Source of the DNA: Isoetes taiwanensis
Lineage: Eukaryota; Streptophyta; Lycopodiopsida; Isoetales; Isoetaceae
Assembly: GCA_021234155.1 (NCBI GenBank)
Contig: JAJEKV010000019.1
Span: 2,339,999-2,403,998, forward strand
Direction: 5' to 3'
DNA: 64,000 bases
Within the stretch, counting starts at the first letter, position 1; each line of letters begins with the position of its first letter. This document shows, piece after piece, positions 57,770-64,000 of the stretch. The notes beneath the pieces were generated by a model. The model did not search any database, was not told the origin of the DNA, and was given only the letters and a program-made list of their open reading frames with translations. The position numbers and the translations under genes are program-made.

Positions 57770-58319
57770 ACTGATTATGAAAGAAAGAGTACTTAACTAA
57801 GAAAGGTGCTACTTACTTAAGAGCGCCAACTCTTGGATGCAGACAAATGACAAATGACAGACCAATAGCAGTCCAGTTCGATTTAACCACATAAATAGTT
57901 GGCAGCCAAAACAATCACATTAAACAAATAATGCAGCAATAGGACACTCCACCGAGAGTGTTCTGTAGTGGAAGCATATGCATTTGACATTTATTAAATC
58001 ATTTCTAAAGCATAAAGGCAAACATAAGAACCTCGAAGACAACGAGTCCTGGCCAAGCATACTTGAACTATCTGTATAAAAAGGGGGAATCGTCTGGAGT
58101 AGAAAACATGGCTGCTCAAAAATTGACCCAATGTTTAAGGCTATTTCTTTGCAAATAACATGTTATGATGCTAACTATAACTTCCAGAAATCGTGATTCC
58201 AAATGAAGTAGCAATGACAAAGCTACTTGCCACACCAAACAGATCCGGATATATATGGTATCGACCGCTTCCGATGCTTAATCTTATGCACTGACATGGG
58301 CGCCCACTTTTATCGGAAA
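57770..58319. other. Interval without recognised gene
   Basis: Unique AT-rich sequence. A minus-strand open frame (58171-58356) has no family resemblance. Confidence 0.45.
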
Positions 58320-59996
58320 ATGTTCTCAGGGTTCCTCCAAATCGGCTCCAAAGCACCCTTTTGGAAGATCCATATTATACAGTAAATCATAGAGGCGACC
58401 ATACTTGCGCCTAAAAAACTTCGTGGGTAGAGCTCCCCAAAATACAAGAGTCGAAAATTTTCTTGTATTTTATCCGTATCTTCCGGGCGATCATTCTTAT
58501 GCGTAAAAACCCTTGAGCTTCCTCTCGCATATACTCTATTGTGCGAAAAAACCACAATCACCCCACATGCATAGAAGCCCCTCAGAAACCGATGGCGAGC
58601 CCGTGGTTGGGTATGAAAACCCGACATGTAGATGATAGTGGATATGGATCTGTACCCTTCGTAGCAACCGCTTTGCAACAAATCGAAAGCTTTGCTATTA
58701 TCGCCGCAGTGCTCCTATTCGATCAATAACCAAGAGCATATCCAGATCGAGCAAGAAAAAAATTAGATGTCCGCATTAAGAATAACCTAGATTTGCAAAT
58801 CTCTATTAACGATAGGAATGAATCGAAAAAGCCTTCAAACTAAGCCTCAGCATTTTTATTGTTGTGCCAAAAAAAGCCTCAAAGAATGTCTTTCATCTTG
58901 GTTAGAACCATTGAAGATATTTCTTCAAAGAAAGAACTGCTTTTCCTCGCCCTTGCACCGCACAATAATCATGGGCTTGTCACCGTCCAGAATAACCTTG
59001 AATGGCCGGGGCTTATTGTCGCCCGAACAGAGGTATCGAGAACCGCCTTCCAATCAAACGCTTGGCATCAAAAACGGTGTTAACTTAATGGGGTTCCCCG
59101 GCTGCATCTCCGATAAGACGCGTTCGCATCGGTAAAGGCCACATAGGAAGGAGTGGTCCCTGTTACCCTTTGTCATTTGGCGATGATCTCAACACGATCA
59201 TGCTGCCAAGCTCCGACGCAAGAATAGGTGTAATACCAAGATCGATACAATGGCAGAGCCTTCACCCTTTCCGGCCATCTCCAAAATCTAAGAAAAAAAA
59301 ACGGATTTTTGACAACGGGTTTCATCTGTATACACAACCACAAACCCAATGCAGTACCCGCAGCCTGGGTAATGCCTTATGCGGGGAATGATAAGCAAAG
59401 AAACGAGAGGAAGCCGTAGGCGTATACTGCTGAGAGAAGATAAATTTTCACCCATTTGCATTTGCGGATTACCAGACGGATAAGGCGACGTGGGAAACCC
59501 AGGATCTCAGAATGCTGTGGTTAGTAAAGGCGTAAGAAGAAGATGCAAGCCCTGAAACCTCAGATCCCACTGCCGATTCAATAAGAAAGGGATGAAAAAT
59601 ACCATTGTTCCGCATGAGATAGTCTAAAAAAAATGAAAGAAAAAATCTTTATGCCACGTCATAGGAGGCCATTAAGAATTGTCATCATTAAAAGCTTTTA
59701 AAAAAAATGAAAAAAAAAAAGACATATGGCATGGCGCCACCTCACAATGGCATTTAATTCATTCTCTTTATCAATGGTCTAGATTAATTCCTCTAAATCT
59801 GACGGCTTTAATCAAAAGCCCCAACTCAAGCTCATAATGTGGTGCAATTCTATACACCCGACGGCTCAGATTTTATCCCCAAATCTAACGGTCGAAAACA
59901 AAAGCCCCAAATAAAGGGGCTTTCTGGTGGCGAACGCGGGGGCGCCGAGATCCGAGATGGACTACGGATCGATTATCTACATTCAATATAATTGTA
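58320..59996 (+). mobile_element. Right part of a (TA)n-flanked element carrying an HSP70 pseudogene
   Basis: Blocks at 58320-58450 ('cctccaaatcggctccaaag') and 59625-59996 (ending ATAATTGTA) correspond to adjacent sequence at 17720-18281. Between them lies about 1.17 kb that includes the HSP70 pseudogene and its 5' flank on the minus strand. The subterminal box CCCCAAATAAAGGGGCTTTC is at about 59908. TA-rich DNA follows. Confidence 0.75.
58845..59278 (-). pseudogene. Intronless HSP70 5'-end pseudogene
   Basis: The minus-strand ATG at 59278 opens MAGKGEG, followed in broken frames by the first HSP70 strands (W-H-DRVEIIAND, then TTPSYVAFTDA). NTVFDAKRLIGRRFS is read uninterrupted near 59085-59040. 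[27 protein letters not shown] and a GTT end follow, down to about 58845. Plant cytosolic HSP70 genes commonly have an intron within the VFD/AKRLIG region, and none is present here, so this copy derives from an intronless gene or a processed copy. At least five frameshifts and an in-frame TGA after KQFF disable it. Weak similarity ('actgcggcgataatagc', as in the PTAAAIA region) continues to about 58690. It lies within an element and is antisense to the element's right end. Confidence 0.85.
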
Positions 59997-60035
59997 TATA
60001 TATAGGTGATATATCTATTATATCAGTTATATATA
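59997..60035. repeat. TA-rich junction between element ends
   Basis: TATATATAGGTGATATATCT and a following 'tcagttatatatata' separate ATAATTGTA (left) and TACAATTATATAAG (right). Confidence 0.85.
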
Positions 60036-60380
60036 TACAATTATATAAGTGTACCAAATGTTTGTAACCCGAGGTGTCGCCGTTTGGACGGTCCAAGATT
60101 GTGAGATCTACGGCCGGTTACGGCCACGCCGTGATTCCCAAGCAACCCCTTATTAAGTGTACCAAATGTTTGTAACCCGAGGTGTCGCTGCTTGGACCAA
60201 CTTGAGTTTGATTCATCCGGGCGTCACGAGCGTCTTTGGATGGATCTGCCCTAAATCAAAAGCCCCTTTATTTAGGGCTTTTATTTTAGACCGTTAGATT
60301 TGGGAATTCAATCTAAGCCATCGGTATTATTATGCTAATTTATGAGGTGGCAATTTAATGGTCAACATTAATTGCCACCC
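60036..60380 (+). mobile_element. Element end, 'TGTACCAAATG' subtype, second copy
   Basis: The end is TACAATTATATAAGTGTACC at 60036. The gtgtacc block repeats at 60049 and 60157, as at 25771 and 25884. The family box 'aaagcccctttatttagggc' is near 60260, followed by 'gaggtggcaatttaatgg'. The interior then enters unrecognised sequence. Confidence 0.75.
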
Positions 60381-62660
60381 AAAAGTGGCACCCTATTCGA
60401 ATCATATCTACATTTTCGCATTGCCATTTGGACCATAGCCTCCGTGCCGCCATAGCTGAGCTCGTTACCACCCGATTTGGACTTCGATTCTTCTCTGCTT
60501 GGCTTCCATCATTATTTTTCTCTCAATTCTTACCACCAAATTCAATTCAGATTTTTCTGCTCATCCCGACGCTGAATCCCCATTTTAGATTGCGATTTGC
60601 TTCATAACAGAGGCATTAAACTCTTGCATACTCGCCGGATGAAGAATTGCCGGATCTTGCAGGTAGCGGCGACAATAGGCTAATTCATGAAGGATAAGAA
60701 TAATAATTCATCAACGTGTACCATTGACTCATTTCCTAGATCCGTGCCTACTCGAGGTCCACCAGAGCTATTATATTCGAACCACATAAGATTTTTCCTT
60801 CTGCATTTTTTTAGACACTTTCGGGTTCCTGCCCATGAGAGTTTTTTTCTCTGGGCTAGTATGGCCGGGGTCAGATGATTTATTGGCGCCATGCCGGCAT
60901 CGTATCGATCTTCCACATTGAAGTTGGATTCAAACATTGAAGTTTGAATCTAAAAGGGTGCTTTGGAGGTTTTCATTTGCTCTAGGCTGTGCTTTGTTGT
61001 CCGCCATATTTGTCTCAAAATTTCTAAAGTTCGTGGAGATGAATTGAAGCAAGCAAAACATGGCAAACAAAAAAGGGTAGCCAACACAAAATTCAATTCG
61101 GTGGATTTTTTTTTCGCCTAAATGGGTGAGGTGAGGGGAGCCTCGATCTATACTTTGTCCGGTTACACTTTTCAGAACACTAGCCATGGGGAGGAAGCAA
61201 GCCGAGCAAATATGGTAATGGACACCAATTTTTGCTTTGTTTAAGCGGGGGCTTTAAAGCCACAATTAATCTTGAGCAACTTATCGCTTGCCTGCAGATC
61301 ATTTATGGCCTTGGGCTAGTTTTCCGCAATGATCCGCCTCGGATGCTCCAGATTCCAGTGTCATTCCGCAGAGAATTTAAATAAATTCCTCCATGCGATC
61401 AGCTATGGCATGAAAGTTTTGCAAGAACGTCCAAGTCTCTGTGTCCGCCTATGAGCTCGGGCCTGTGTTCAAGCCAAAAGGGTAGGTTTTACTTCAACGG
61501 AAAAGTTCTTGGAGGTTGGGGCTCCATTTTGAAAATTCAATTTCCTCAACGTCTTTGTCAATTATTTATGTAGTAAGTTAATGTAGTTAGGGATGGCAAG
61601 AAGCATTGCCATTGTTTGCCGATCATAGCTTGTGATTTTGGTTGGAGAGGGAAGAGCCGGGAAAAACAATAGCGGTGAATACCTTTACGCCAATGTGGTA
61701 GATGGTAGATGCGGTAATGACTGATCCATCTCGATCTTTATCTTTATGTGGATTTTGCATGATCTTTATGTGGATTTTACATGCGCATGGTTATATTTGC
61801 CGCAATTTGGCGCTTTGCCACTATTTTAAGATTGTGATTTGTGCAAATCCGATGTTTGGTTGTTCTTGCAGAGCCAAAGCAGGTTTTCCAGGCTTGATTT
61901 TGGTAAGTTGGTGCCTCGGATCTAGCCCTTGCACGTGTTCTCTGATTACGCAATTTCATGTTTTAACTGATCCTTCCTTTGATTTTGCTAATGTGATTTG
62001 AAGATTTAATCCCTCTTTTTTAGGCTATGTATTTAAGATCCGTTTAATTTGCATTTCCATGTCCATGTCCTTTTGTCGCATTGCTATTATTTGCTTGCTT
62101 TTGTCATTGAAAAGAACTTGAAGAAACGTTATATTAGGCAAATATAAAAAGTCTTCCGATTTAAGCGTGCAATCTGTTACCAAACCAATTCTTTTATTGT
62201 TTTTTGTCATGCATACCGACTCCATCCTTAGGCTTTTGGCCATGCAGCCAGAAATTACTTGAGAAATGAGTAGGATTGGCCAAATCATAGTGCATTTGGT
62301 ATTATGGTTATCGGGATTGAAAGTTCTTTTTGCATCTAATTTTGTCCCTTGGGTTGTTTAATAATAGCTTGTCGGTGGTACCGCATTGACGCAGCAATTG
62401 AAAGAACGTCCGAAAAGGATCTCATGGAGGTTAGCAAACCCTCTTCGAAAAAGGATCTCATGGAGGTAGCAAACTATTTATGGCTGGTTAAAGCAATGAA
62501 CCTGGTTAACATCTTTGTTTTCTCTGAGAGGCACCTCGAGGCCAGAGAAGGGTCAAAGTGCTTGCGGTGGCAATGCAATAGAACATAGATTCAGGTTATT
62601 TGGTCTCTACTGTGACTTTGCTTTGTAGAATGTTTAAAGTCAGAGAATAGAAAATTGAAT
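60381..62660. other. Element interior or intergenic DNA with exon-like pieces, no intact gene
   Basis: Possible captured pieces on the plus strand: an open frame from ATG 60687 (MKDKNNNSSTCTIDSFPRSV), MGRKQAEQIW before GTAATG at about 61186-61216, and an exon-like segment after TTGCCTGCAG at about 61299 that reads FRNDPPRMLQIPVSFRREFK before TAA. Around 62400-62470 a 36-bp duplication encodes EKDLMEV twice. I recognise none of these families. The start of the interval has a CT-rich stretch resembling a plant 5' UTR. Confidence 0.35.
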
Positions 62661-64000
62661 CTGGCGGCGCCCAGCATTGCTGGGCATAGTTGGAGAACCT
62701 ATAAATGATAATCCAACAATGAGAAACCTGAGAAACCTACTTCCTTCTTTATTTTCCATGTGTTCAAGTCTTTAATCATAAGGGCCTCTTGCGACGTTTA
62801 TTTAAATAATATCTCTACGTTTATTGGTTCATTCTCCACAACATTTAGGTAGAGATATAATATGATTATTGTCTATCATATGCGATAGTAAGTAGATGCC
62901 AATAACAGGGGGTCATCAGATAGTGAATATCGGCTATGTAAGAGTCTCAATGCAACATTTAGCGTCCATTATTTTTGCCAAGTATAAGGGCATGTGATTG
63001 CACGAACCTTAAGAAATAATTTGTAACTGCAACAAAATAAAATAATGCAACATTTAGCCTCCATTATTTTTGCCAAATGTAAGGGCGTGTGATTACACAA
63101 ACCTTACAAAGTAATTTGTGATTGCAACAAAATAAAACTATGCTCTTAACATAACTTGCTATGTGAAGGCAATATAGATACGACCATGGGTGCATTATAA
63201 AACAAAACTCAAAATGGAGAGAGTTAAGAGGGTAGTCAACATAAGAAACATAATTAAAAGCTATAAGCAGGAGATGAATAAATTATTGGTTGAATGCTCT
63301 GTTGTTTGATGTAATTACCAAGCTTTTGAACAGTTCTCAACTGCTAGCCTCTCCTCCATATCTCTGTTTTGCCTCTAAAGCTGAACTCGAGATAAACAAA
63401 ACATACTATGTAATATAGATGCTATATTTGCAAATAGTTTTTGGCACCGGAAGTGGAACTTGCATCTTCTGGACTCAATAATCAAGCCTTCAATATCTAA
63501 ACAACATGGGGCTACTGTAACACGATCTACGTCATCCATGAAAATATTCTAAACCACTCCAATCATCACATTCTCGCCCCCTTGCAAGGTGATTAAGCTC
63601 ATTCTCTTCTAATCTACTTTGCCTTATAGGCTTCTAGTGAAATGTGTTCCTTGAGTTGTGCCAGTTCATTAATTTCCTCAATAGGATAAAAAATCTCCTT
63701 ATTCTTCCAAAATTCATCCCCATGGAGATAACAATGCAGCTGTATGATGCGTGCTGCCCGTCATACTGTATAAAAAGAAAACACAGCAAACATAATGTGG
63801 ATGGTCATGCTATCAAAACCACAACGTAACTTTCCTAGAAGTAGTGGTAATTGAATGGAAGAATAGACGGTCAAACAAGGGAGGAAGTAGGCCTATGTCG
63901 TAGATCCATTCTAGAGTTGTCAGAGTGGTTAAATCACTAGAACAAATGGCCTAGTACTTGAATCAAAGATTCAAGGGTATGGAACTAGACCCATGAAGTT
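62661..64000 (-). mobile_element. Dispersed Helitron-like repeat, copy 2 (runs off the window)
   Basis: Near-identical to 49448-50780 with an offset of 13,220-13,221 bp. The hairpin GCCCAGCATTGCTGGGC is at 62669-62685, but the CTAG found beside copy 1 is replaced by an unrelated CTGGCGGC. This copy therefore lacks a canonical 3' end or is joined to other DNA exactly at the hairpin. It continues beyond the window. Confidence 0.6.

Overview
The window looks like repeat-dominated intergenic DNA from a large land-plant nuclear genome. The evidence is that every recognisable gene piece is plant-like (a REVEILLE/LHY-type MYB exon, a GH17 beta-1,3-glucanase piece, cytosolic HSP70, a HEN4/PEPPER-like KH protein, ribosomal protein uS12/RPS23), a Helitron replicase remnant is present, and AT-rich transposon debris fills the rest. 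A seed plant with a big genome, possibly a gymnosperm, is my inference; the sequence does not fix the lineage. I see no intact, functional protein-coding gene. Every gene-like piece is a fragment, usually carrying stops or frameshifts. LAYOUT. 1-7594: a 4.2-kb unit present twice in tandem, carrying a GH17 glucanase fragment (plus strand), minus-strand exon-like blocks and, in the first unit only, a Helitron Rep N-terminal remnant. 7595-11460: (TA)n tracts alternating with copies of a terminal-inverted-repeat (TIR) element whose interior is a long AGATT/AATCT array. 12180-31733: a 19.55-kb interval bounded by perfectly matching, inverted 26-bp ends and flanked by (TA)n. It contains pieces of at least four host genes (KH protein, uS12, HSP70 twice, REVEILLE MYB) and internal ends of the same element family. 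31734-38515: the array-bearing elements again, in the opposite orientation. 40241-48895: a 24-unit satellite of about 360 bp with tRNA-like A/B boxes. 49437-50780 and 62661-64000: a dispersed repeat whose first copy ends like a Helitron 3' terminus. 53720-55030: another AATCT array and TIR end. 57010-57765: an unrecognised split-gene remnant on the minus strand. 58320-60380: an element carrying an intronless HSP70 pseudogene, followed head-to-tail by another (TA)n-flanked element end. HOW IT FITS TOGETHER. The unifying signal is a family of transposons whose ends always abut (TA)n. The ends read TACAAG/TACAAT facing into the element. They share subterminal boxes: RY plus G-box motifs, a 9-bp-stem hairpin, and a TTTATTTGGGGCTTTTG-like box. 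Members have swapped interiors, holding either host exons with splice sites still visible or arrays of AATCT spaced about one DNA helical turn. This resembles gene capture by Pack-type elements together with microsatellite-targeted insertion (the rice Micron family is a known case of (TA)n-flanked elements). I cannot assign a transposase superfamily because no transposase is visible. Many small indels between near-identical repeats cluster at CG/CHG sites, so some frameshifts may be assembly errors.
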